From the NCBI GenBank assembly GCA_013286045.1, contig JABDGM010000016.1, forward strand, positions 1 through 59,368: a stretch of 59,368 bases of DNA. Direction: 5' to 3'. The translations under genes and the position numbers were made by a program. The stretch comes from Planctomycetota bacterium. GTDB taxonomy: Bacteria; Planctomycetota; Planctomycetia; Pirellulales; Lacipirellulaceae. The stretch's first letter is position 1. Every line of letters begins with the position of its first letter. Under the pieces are notes generated by a model. That model worked only from the letters and a program-made list of their open reading frames with translations. It was not told the DNA's origin and made no database searches. Below, piece by piece: positions 50,436-57,703 of the stretch.

Positions 50436-51350
50436 ATGGCTACCGTTGAATCAACGCAAGCAGTTGCGCGTCCTGAGACTCTGTCGACACAGGTCCCGGC
50501 GTCACTTGTCGGCCGGCTCGGCTCCTGGCAGCTCGTCCGCCCGCTCGGCGAGGGAAACTTCACACGCGTGTACTCGGCGCGGCCTGCAGATGGCCCACCG
50601 AACCAACCCGCTGCGTACGTAATGAAAGTCCTCCGCAAGGAGTGGTGGCGCGATTCGCGTGCCATCGAAATGCAACGCCGCGAAGCTTGGGTCGGCAGCA
50701 AAGTCTCGCATCCCAACTTGCTCCCGGTCCTCTCGGCGAGCGTTCAAGAACCGCCGTTCTATATCGTGAGCCCCAGGCTCGACGGCCTCACCCTCGCCGA
50801 AATCATCGCCGAGCGCCAGTCGCTCCCGATCCCACTTGCACTGTGGGTCGCCCGGCAAACCGCCGATGGCCTCGCCGCTCTGTTCGAAAACGCCAACGTA
50901 ATTCACGGCGATATCAAACCCGCCAACATCGTCGTCGCCCCCACCGGCCACACCACACTCCTCGACTTCGGCTTCGTGCAAACTCCGGCCGAGGCCAGCC
51001 ACTGGGCCACTCGCCCACTTGCCGGCACACTCGCCTACATCGCGCCCGAACTGCTAACGTCGACACTCGCCGGCGGCCCACGCAGCGACATCTACAGCCT
51101 CGGCGTCACGCTCTACGAAATGCTCACCGGCCACCGCCCGTGGGAAACTGAAGATCCCGCGGAGTTGGCAACGCTCCACCGCGAAGCCAAGCCCACTGAC
51201 ATCCGGGCCCTGCGCCCCGATACGCCCGAGTTGGTCGCCGATCTCGTCCACACGATGCTCGCCAAAGATCCGCTCCGCCGCCCCGCCTCGGCCCGCGAGT
51301 TGGCGAGCCGATTGGTACGGCTCGAGATCAAAAGTTTCGCGCTTCTTTAA
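50436..51350 (+). CDS. Soluble Ser/Thr protein kinase (Hanks type, HGD variant)
   Basis: I chose ATG 50436; the open frame goes back to 50265 but crosses the hairpin and reads unlike protein. 304 residues, a kinase domain and little more. Motifs: glycine loop LGEGNFTRVYS (about 38-47), ATP-binding Lys64 in YVMKVLRKEW, catalytic loop VIHGDIKPANIVV (Asp159, Lys161, Asn164), metal Asp177 in LLDFGF, APE-type YIAPELL, and SDIYSLGVTLYEMLTGHRPW. The HRD Arg is Gly (HGD), a non-RD kinase that may not need activation-loop phosphorylation. Planctomycetes usually encode large membrane kinases; this one has no membrane helix or sensor. It is convergent with an RTX-type surface protein. Confidence 0.92.
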   Translation: MATVESTQAVARPETLSTQVPASLVGRLGSWQLVRPLGEGNFTRVYSARPADGPPNQPAAYVMKVLRKEWWRDSRAIEMQRREAWVGSKVSHPNLLPVLSASVQEPPFYIVSPRLDGLTLAEIIAERQSLPIPLALWVARQTADGLAALFENANVIHGDIKPANIVVAPTGHTTLLDFGFVQTPAEASHWATRPLAGTLAYIAPELLTSTLAGGPRSDIYSLGVTLYEMLTGHRPWETEDPAELATLHREAKPTDIRALRPDTPELVADLVHTMLAKDPLRRPASARELASRLVRLEIKSFALL

Positions 51351-51412
51351 TGGCGTGGGCCGGCCGGTGGTGCAAGTTCGGAGAAACTCGCCTGCATATT
51401 GACTAGCGACGC

Positions 51413-52483
51413 CTACCGCAAGCCTCTGTCTCCGTGCACGGCGATGTTGATGACGTTCTGGCCGACGCCCCCATCGGCGTAGTCATTGATGCCGACATAT
51501 AGGATGTCGTCGCCGTCGTCACCGTACACCATATCGCCTTCGCCAGTGTAGTTTTGCTTCGCGTCGCGGCCAAAGAAGTTGCCCTTCTGACCGTAGAGCG
51601 TGTCGTTCCCCGCTCCGCCGCGGACAATGTCCGCCCCCACGCCGCCGTCAATCGTGTCGTCGCCGGCTTCGCCGTACAGCGTGTCGTTCCCCGCACCTCC
51701 TAAGATGAAATCGTTTCCATTGCCGCCGTAAACCAGATCATTTCCGGCACCTGCGTCGATTCCATCATCTCCATCACCGCCCAATATCGAATCGTCACCG
51801 ACACCACACTTGATCGAGTCCTTGCCAATTCCGCCATCCACATAGTTATTACCATTGCCGGCATCGATGTGGTCATCACCATCGCCGCCAAAAATGATGT
51901 CGGCCATCGCGCCGCTCGTGATTGTATCGTTGCCAGCGCCGCCTTCGATACGATTACCGAAGTCGCTGCCGGTGAGCGTATCGTTGCCCGCGTCGCCGTA
52001 CAGGTAGTTGTACCCATAGCCGCCGATGAGCGTGTCGTCGCCGTCGCCGCCGTGTGCTTCGCAATTGATCGCGGTTTTGTTCGTAAACGAATCGTTGCCG
52101 GCGAATCCGTTAAATACGATATCCGTTACGGCTGCAGCCGCCGTGTTCAAATTCGCAATGCGATTGACCGCCAACGTCGTGGTCTTACCCCCAGTTGTAA
52201 TTGTGGCGACGATCTGGTCGTCGTTAATCGTCCCCGTGCCCTTCGTGTCGACCGTCACCGTAGCGACATCAGCGCCGCTGCCGCCGTTAAGCGTTAGCGT
52301 ATGCGTGTTGGCGTCATAGACGATCGGTGCCGGCAAAACGGGACCTATCGATCCCGGCGCCGTTTGGTTGACGCTACCACCGACCTGGTTCGCTGAAAGC
52401 AGTTGGCGAACTTCCAGGTTTTCGATCGTAAGCGTACGGAAACGGTTTTTATTACCGGCGAGATTTAAGGGACGGCGAGACAT
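51413..52483 (-). CDS. RTX-type calcium-binding surface protein with LExR motif
   Basis: This 356-residue protein has AGGGA before the ATG. The N-terminus carries the planctomycete surface motif IENLEVRQLLSANQVGG (about 21-37). Residues about 120-330 are hemolysin-type nonapeptide repeats, GGxGxDxxx, for example GGDGDDTLIGGYGYNYLYGD and GGDGDDHIDAGNGNNYVDGG, which bind Ca and form a parallel beta-roll after export. It ends in VINIAVHGDRGLR with no recognisable catalytic domain. Such proteins usually go out by type I secretion or another non-classical route; no type I exporter is adjacent. The 62-base gap to the convergent kinase gene has no clear hairpin. Confidence 0.88.
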   Translation of the reverse strand: MSRRPLNLAGNKNRFRTLTIENLEVRQLLSANQVGGSVNQTAPGSIGPVLPAPIVYDANTHTLTLNGGSGADVATVTVDTKGTGTINDDQIVATITTGGKTTTLAVNRIANLNTAAAAVTDIVFNGFAGNDSFTNKTAINCEAHGGDGDDTLIGGYGYNYLYGDAGNDTLTGSDFGNRIEGGAGNDTITSGAMADIIFGGDGDDHIDAGNGNNYVDGGIGKDSIKCGVGDDSILGGDGDDGIDAGAGNDLVYGGNGNDFILGGAGNDTLYGEAGDDTIDGGVGADIVRGGAGNDTLYGQKGNFFGRDAKQNYTGEGDMVYGDDGDDILYVGINDYADGGVGQNVINIAVHGDRGLR

Positions 52484-52662
52484 GGCGAATTCCCTGCTAT
52501 ATGAAGTTTGTTTAAATTCTCAATGCCAACGGCGTCTCTCGGCCGTCTGACCCTCATACGCGGAAGATCGCTGCCGTTACAGAAAGTAAGGTTTACCACT
52601 AGAAAACGGCGGAAATAAACGGAATCGAACGCACTCCCCCGACCAAAAACGTCTTTTCTGGT

Positions 52663-52695
52663 CCCCTCCCCCTCGACGGGGAGGGTTAGGGAGGG
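52663..52695. repeat. GC-rich palindromic dispersed repeat downstream of glcF
   Basis: CCCTCCCCCTCGACGGGGAG and following bases form a short hairpin (CCCTCCCC with GGGGAGGG), then TTAGGGAGGGGTGATCCGC. It shares the GGGGAGGG-NNN-GGGAGGGG core with 45335-45365. It lies about 90 bases past the glcF stop and may help end that transcript. Confidence 0.5.
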
Positions 52696-52780
52696 GTGAT
52701 CCGCAGAATTGCGAACACGATTAGGCGGCCCGCACTAAATTCTCCGCGCACTTGAATCGTCGAATGAGTTGCGGGTGCCG

Positions 52781-54094
52781 CTACACCCAATCCGGCTTCA
52801 CGTCGCGATAACTCCAATCGAGCACTTCCATTGGATGCACGACCGCGAGACGCTCGCCCTGCACTCGCGCTTCGCGAGCAATTTGAAGAGCGCAACCCGC
52901 GTTGGACGTGATCGCCACCCGCGCCCTAGTGCGCTTGATATTCTCCATCTTCCGCTTGCTCAACCGAGCCGACATCTCCGGCTGCGTCAGGTTGTAAGTC
53001 CCCGCCGCTCCGCAGCACAATTCCGACTCCGGCAGATCGTGCATCTCTAACCCCGGCACGAGCGCCAGTAGCCGCCGCGGTGCATCATGCACCTTTTGTG
53101 CGTGCAACAAATGGCACGCATCGTGATAGGTCGCCACCGCGCGAATTTCTCCCTCAGGCCGCACCGGCCCGAGCTGATCGAGAAACTCGTTTACATCCCG
53201 AACCTTGGCTGACCACGCTGTTCGCTCGCCTTGGCGCTCATCGTGCCAGTGATGCCCGTAATCCTTAAGCATTGAACCACAGCCGGCGATGTTATTGATA
53301 ATCGCGTCGAACCGCTCAATCGGAAACGCGGCCAGGTTCTCATCGGCGAACTTCTGCGCCGGCTCGCTCGACCCCGCATGAAAATGGATCGCCCCGCAAC
53401 ACGCTTGGCTGGGCGGCACGTGTACGTCGCACCCATTCTGCTGCAGCACGCGAGCCGTCGCCCAATTCACATGCCGAAACATCGCATCGCCAATACAGCC
53501 GGTGAAAAGAGCGACCGTCGCCCGCCGCCGACCAATCGCCGGCAAAAACTCCGGCAACGGCCCCTCATCTCGCCGCGGCGGCGGCAACATCTCCACCATC
53601 CGCCGCAACTGCGGCGGCAACAAATAGGTGAGCCGCGTCGCCTGCAACAGATTCATCAACCCAGTCCGCTGCGCAATCCGCGCCGGCAGCAGCGCCCGCC
53701 GCAACTTCGACGCATACGGAAACAGCCCAAACAAAATGTAGCGATGGAACCAATCTTGTTGCTTCGGTTCGCCCGCCGCTTGATCCATCGCCACACGAAA
53801 CGGCTCGATCAACTTTCCGTACTGCACTCCCGAAGGACAAGCCGTCTCACACGCCCGGCAATCCAGACACAATTCCAAATGCCCGCGCACGCGATCATTC
53901 AACTCGAGCTTCCCGTCCGTCACCGCGCGCATCAAATAAATGCGCCCCCGCGGACTCTCATTCTCATCGCCGGTCTCCACATATGTCGGACAAGCCGACG
54001 TGCACAACCCACAATGCACGCAATCCAGCAGCAACTCATAATTGAGTGCTTGCCCAGGATTACTCTTCGTCGAGTTGGAACTTAATTCAGACAA
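52781..54094 (-). CDS. glcF: Glycolate oxidase iron-sulfur subunit GlcF
   Basis: This 437-residue protein begins at a TTG (54092-54094) with no clear ribosome site; the true start may differ. It has two [4Fe-4S] ferredoxin motifs, CVHCGLCTSACPTYVE (near 25) and CLDCRACETACPSGVQYGKL (near 75). Two CCG domains follow in the C-terminal half (PSQACCGAIHFHAG and ESELCCGAAGTYNLTQPEMS), the paired heterodisulfide-reductase-type folds. GlcF passes electrons from the GlcD flavin to the quinone pool while glycolate is oxidised to glyoxylate. It is the last gene of glcD-glcE-glcF, separated from glcE by a 91-base gap with a palindromic repeat. Confidence 0.93.
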   Translation of the reverse strand: MSELSSNSTKSNPGQALNYELLLDCVHCGLCTSACPTYVETGDENESPRGRIYLMRAVTDGKLELNDRVRGHLELCLDCRACETACPSGVQYGKLIEPFRVAMDQAAGEPKQQDWFHRYILFGLFPYASKLRRALLPARIAQRTGLMNLLQATRLTYLLPPQLRRMVEMLPPPRRDEGPLPEFLPAIGRRRATVALFTGCIGDAMFRHVNWATARVLQQNGCDVHVPPSQACCGAIHFHAGSSEPAQKFADENLAAFPIERFDAIINNIAGCGSMLKDYGHHWHDERQGERTAWSAKVRDVNEFLDQLGPVRPEGEIRAVATYHDACHLLHAQKVHDAPRRLLALVPGLEMHDLPESELCCGAAGTYNLTQPEMSARLSKRKMENIKRTRARVAITSNAGCALQIAREARVQGERLAVVHPMEVLDWSYRDVKPDWV

Positions 54095-54103
54095 TTTATT
54101 TAA

Positions 54104-54178
54104 AACCGAAAGACACGGAGAACAAAACTAAGCCTTGTCATTTTTTGTGCTCTCCGTGCCTCCGTGGTTAATCCTTCT
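54104..54178. repeat. CACGGAG-type palindromic repeat between glcE and glcF
   Basis: The left part reads CACGGAGAACAAAA and the right part TTTTTTGTGCTCTCCGTG followed by CCTCCGTGGTTAA. The arms are near-perfect reverse complements around about 17 bases. The string CTCCGTGCCTCCGTGGTTAA is one I recognise as a widely dispersed bacterial intergenic repeat. It fills almost the whole glcE-glcF gap and may dampen or modulate glcF. Confidence 0.6.
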
Positions 54179-54185
54179 TCGCAAA

Positions 54186-55430
54186 TTAGTAAATGAACCG
54201 CCCCGGATTCAGAATATTCTTCGGATCGAACTTCCGCTTGATTCGCTCCAGCAACACAACCGCATCCGTCCGCCCACCCCACACAAGATGCGACGTCACA
54301 CCCTCGAGACTGCTCCGCACGATCGTCGCATGCCCGCCGACACGCGTCGCCGCCGGACGCAACTTGCCGGCTAACACCGCAGTCAACTCGCCGTGGGTAA
54401 ATTTCGAAAATCTGGCGACGATCACACCACTCGCCGCGTGAGTTTGAACGCTGCAATTCGAATCGACGTCCAAAAGTTTTCCGACGATCGCCACCACGCT
54501 GCTCGGCGGCACAGCAATCTGCAGCACCAGCGGCGAGCCATCGTCGGCGTCCGTCGCCCCGCGATCAGAAAACTCAATTTGCCGACTCCAAAGCTGCTCT
54601 GATTCACTTGAGCCGATGTTCTGAACCCACGAAGCGCCCGCCGCAGCCAGTTCGCCTCGCGCTCTCTCGGCTAGCCAATTGACCTCAATCTCTGTGCCTT
54701 CGATGCGGACAACAATTTGCCCAGCTCGGGCGTCACTCCCCCAGCCTTTCCCTAATACCCAGTCGATCGCAACCGGCGGCGCTTCGAGCATCGACAACCG
54801 GCGCAGCGCCTCTTCCACGATCGCGAGGTCCCCGCACTCCGCAACAATCGCCGCGTTAGATTCCACTCGCGGCTTCACCTTGAGCGCAACCTGCGTGATC
54901 ACACCGAGCGTCCCGAGCGACCCCGTGAGTAGCTTGCAAAAATCGTAACCCGCCACATTCTTAACAACGCGTCCGCCGCCCTTAAACGCGACTCCACGCC
55001 CGTCGACCGCATGAATCCCAATCACATAATCGCGAATCGTTCCATGCCCATACCGCCGCGATCCACACCAATTCGTTGCGATCACTCCACCCAACGTGGC
55101 CTCACTCGCGCGCGGCAAATCAATCGGCAACTGCTGCCCTTCCGCTGCAAGCGTGGCGGCTAGATCCGCGATCCGAATCCCGGCCTCAACCAGAATCGTC
55201 ATATCCCGCGGCGTGTAGTCGATAACCTTCGCAAGCCCGCTTAACTCCAACCGAGTCGCGGCCCGATTCGGCGCATTTCCATAATCCAACGCCGTTCCAC
55301 CGCCAACCGGCAATACTGCATTGCCTGTATCAAAAGCGGAGCGCACAAAATCCGCCACGCCCGCCGCCTCAGTCGGCGCAGACATCTCATTCGACGGTTT
55401 GGATTCAACGACAGTCGGCATTTTATTCAC
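54186..55430 (-). CDS. glcE: Glycolate oxidase FAD-binding subunit GlcE
   Basis: This 414-residue protein starts at GTG 55428-55430, overlapping the glcD stop by one base (TAGTG); an ATG lies 3 codons on. It has the FAD-binding PCMH fold without the catalytic C-terminal half of GlcD. It shows the ADP-binding strand AVLPVGGGTALDYGNAPNRA, TILVEAGIRIADLAATLAAE, RASEATLGGVIATNWCGSRR and VKNVAGYDFCKLLTGSLGTL, followed by a ferredoxin-like cap domain. GlcE pairs with GlcD in the glycolate oxidase complex. It is coupled to glcD but set apart from glcF by a repeat. Confidence 0.93.
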   Translation of the reverse strand: MNKMPTVVESKPSNEMSAPTEAAGVADFVRSAFDTGNAVLPVGGGTALDYGNAPNRAATRLELSGLAKVIDYTPRDMTILVEAGIRIADLAATLAAEGQQLPIDLPRASEATLGGVIATNWCGSRRYGHGTIRDYVIGIHAVDGRGVAFKGGGRVVKNVAGYDFCKLLTGSLGTLGVITQVALKVKPRVESNAAIVAECGDLAIVEEALRRLSMLEAPPVAIDWVLGKGWGSDARAGQIVVRIEGTEIEVNWLAERARGELAAAGASWVQNIGSSESEQLWSRQIEFSDRGATDADDGSPLVLQIAVPPSSVVAIVGKLLDVDSNCSVQTHAASGVIVARFSKFTHGELTAVLAGKLRPAATRVGGHATIVRSSLEGVTSHLVWGGRTDAVVLLERIKRKFDPKNILNPGRFIY

Positions 55431-56869
55431 TACAGCGCGGCCCTACGCCCAGGATGAACTTGCTCCATGCCACACGCGCCCGCCGTCGGCAGCAGCTTAC
55501 CAGGGCTCAATAACCCACCAGGGTTGATCGCATCCCGAAACCGCTCCATCACATCAAGGTCTCCATCCGTAAACATGCGCTTCATGAAACTGATTTTTTC
55601 CAACCCAATCCCATGCTCGCCCGTCACGCTACCGCCGCAATCCAAGCACTCGGTCAGAATCTCGTCGCTCGCCGCCAGAACGCGCTTGATCTCTTCCGGA
55701 TGCCGCTCATCAAACAACAGAATCGGATGCAGGTTTCCATCGCCCGCATGAAACACATTCACGATCCGAATGTCGTACTTCTCGCCAATCGCCTGAATCC
55801 GCTGCAAGATATGCGGCAACTTCGAACGCGGCACCACACCATCCTGCGTGCAGTAGCTCGGGCTCAGCCGACCAATTGCCCCGAATGCCTGCTTTCGCGC
55901 TTTCCAAAGTTGCAATCGCTCCTTGGCGTCCGCGGCAAACCGCACTTCGCGCGCACCGTGTTGCTTGCAAATCTCCGCCACGCGATCGCGCTGCGCATCA
56001 AGCCCAACTTCCAATCCGTCGACTTCGATCAGCAGCACCGCCCCTGCATCAAGCGGGAATCCAAAATGAAACGCTTCCTCAACGGCGACCAATATCCCCT
56101 GGTCCATCATCTCCAGCGCCGCCGGAATGATCCCCGCCCCGATGATCGTACTGATCGCTTGCGTCGCATCATCCACGGAATCGAAAACCCCCAGCATCGT
56201 CCGCACGTTTTCAGGGTTCCGCGTGAGCCGCACCCAAATCTTCGTCACGACGCCGAGTGTCCCCTCGCCGCCAACGATGGCGCCAACCAAATCCGGCCCC
56301 GCAGACGACTCAACCGGCCCACCAACTTGCATGACTTCGCCGTCGGAAGTCACCACTTCCAGCCCCAGCACATGGTTCACCGTCACGCCGTACTTCAACG
56401 TGTGCGGCCCGCCGGCATTCGTCGAAACATTCCCACCGATCGTGCACGCCCCCTGGCTCGATGGATCGGGCGCATAATGAAAACCCGTCCCCGCCAATCG
56501 CCGATTGAGATGCGCATTCACCACCCCCGGCTCAACCACCGCATACCGATCGCGCAGATTCACTTCGCTTATCTCACGCATCCGCGTGAGCACGATCATG
56601 ACACCGCCGCCCACGGGCAACCCGCCGCCAGACAGGCTTGTCCCCGCACCGCGCGGCACAAACGACACACCCATCTCGCTGCAAAGCTTGACGACGGCCG
56701 CCACTTCCGCAGTATTCCGGGGAAACACCGCCACATTCGGGCAATGCTTTTCAATGACGAATGCGTCGCACTCGTAGACTGCTAAATCCGAATGCGCATC
56801 GAGCACATGATCCGCGCCGACAATCCGCCGCAGTGCACTAGATAGAAATGTGGCCTCGATCGTAGACAC
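55430..56869 (-). CDS. glcD: Glycolate oxidase catalytic subunit GlcD (FAD-linked)
   Basis: I chose GTG 56867-56869, giving (M)STIEATFLSSALRRIVGADHV, the usual family opening. An ATG at 56935 would add 22 residues unlike the family and has no ribosome site. 479 residues. FAD binding is shown by VSFVPRGAGTSLSGGGLPVG, YAVVEPGVVNAHLNRRLAGT, SQGACTIGGNVSTNAGGPHT and GGEGTLGVVTKIWVRLT. The C-terminal substrate domain has VNVFHAGDGNLHPILLFDER and CGGSVTGEHGIGLEKISFMK. It oxidises glycolate (or D-lactate-like 2-hydroxy acids) to the 2-oxo acid, giving electrons to GlcE/GlcF. It is the first gene of the cluster. Confidence 0.93.
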   Translation of the reverse strand: MSTIEATFLSSALRRIVGADHVLDAHSDLAVYECDAFVIEKHCPNVAVFPRNTAEVAAVVKLCSEMGVSFVPRGAGTSLSGGGLPVGGGVMIVLTRMREISEVNLRDRYAVVEPGVVNAHLNRRLAGTGFHYAPDPSSQGACTIGGNVSTNAGGPHTLKYGVTVNHVLGLEVVTSDGEVMQVGGPVESSAGPDLVGAIVGGEGTLGVVTKIWVRLTRNPENVRTMLGVFDSVDDATQAISTIIGAGIIPAALEMMDQGILVAVEEAFHFGFPLDAGAVLLIEVDGLEVGLDAQRDRVAEICKQHGAREVRFAADAKERLQLWKARKQAFGAIGRLSPSYCTQDGVVPRSKLPHILQRIQAIGEKYDIRIVNVFHAGDGNLHPILLFDERHPEEIKRVLAASDEILTECLDCGGSVTGEHGIGLEKISFMKRMFTDGDLDVMERFRDAINPGGLLSPGKLLPTAGACGMEQVHPGRRAAL

Positions 56870-56996
56870 AGCCCGCTCGCGCTCTCCACCAACCGCGCGG
56901 ATAGAAATGACAACAAAGACGCCCGCGCGAAACATCAATTATAGATGCTTCGCGCGGGCGCACCAGTCTCAACGTTTCTCGTGTTCGCCGTTCGAA

Positions 56997-57470
56997 TTAA
57001 GCGCGTTCGTCCGGCTTCGTCACGTCTGGCACATCTTTCCCGAGTGCCGTCGCAAGCGCGATCTGATGATCTTGTTCTTGAACCAGAATGTCGCGAATTT
57101 GCTCCGCCAATGCATATTCTTCCAGTTCCTCGCATTGCCGTACGCGAACGCGATAATTCCGGATCGTCTCGTTCTCGTTGTCGAGATCGAACTGCAGCAT
57201 GTCCGTCGCTTTTTCAGACGTCTTCACCGGCTTTGGCTTCGTCGCCGGCATCCCGCCCAAATAATCGATTTGGTTCGCTAGGGTAATCGCGTGCTGCAGT
57301 TCCTCGGTGGCATGCACTGCCAACTCATCCGCAATCGCCATGTACTCCGCCCCCTTGAGCACTTGCGAATAAACTACGTACGAAATAATCGCCTGATACT
57401 CGCGCTCCAAATCTTCGTTCAGCAGCTTAACGAGTTCTTCGCGAGTTACCTTCGAGTGTTTGTCAGCCAT
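56997..57470 (-). CDS. Ferritin-like protein (bacterioferritin/Dps-type four-helix bundle)
   Basis: This 157-residue protein has GGGAG 10 bases before the ATG. The helices carry a di-iron-style pattern: LNEDLEREYQAIISYVVYSQ (first Glu), ELAVHATEELQHAITLANQI (the E-x2-H pair, EELQHA), LQFDLDNENETIRNYRVRVR (Glu), and RDILVQEQDHQIALATALGK (the second E-x2-H, QEQDHQ). This fits iron storage or iron detoxification, or a rubrerythrin-like peroxidase without the rubredoxin part. It is a single gene between rpoD and glcD on the same strand. Confidence 0.9.
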   Translation of the reverse strand: MADKHSKVTREELVKLLNEDLEREYQAIISYVVYSQVLKGAEYMAIADELAVHATEELQHAITLANQIDYLGGMPATKPKPVKTSEKATDMLQFDLDNENETIRNYRVRVRQCEELEEYALAEQIRDILVQEQDHQIALATALGKDVPDVTKPDERA

Positions 57471-57606
57471 AATATGATCTCCCGCGGTCGGAATTTATTT
57501 GATGCGAAGCCGAATCGCCATCAGAAACTTGGGCGAAACGCACCGCAGCAATCATATCATCCGACCCGCCCCCTGTCGCGAGGCAGCGACGAAAGCCCGC
57601 ATTTAC

Positions 57607-57651
57607 AAAAAAGAGTGCCACCTGTCCCCAGTGGGATGAGACAGGTGGCAC
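57607..57651 (-). terminator. Rho-independent terminator after the sigma factor gene
   Basis: On the minus strand GTGCCACCTGTC (57651-57640) pairs perfectly over 12 bases with GACAGGTGGCAC (57626-57615), 13-base loop, then TCTTTTTTG. It begins 52 bases after the sigma factor stop at 57704. Confidence 0.88.
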
Positions 57652-57703
57652 ACAGGCGGAGGGAGGAGGGAGAATTGAGGAGGGTTCTAGATTTTTCTTC
57701 GTC

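Noticed and set aside
55613..56785. Long plus-strand open frame (390 codons) opposite glcD
   Set aside because: It is Arg/His/Pro-rich, has no family likeness and lies wholly antisense to a clear glcD; typical of GC-rich DNA.
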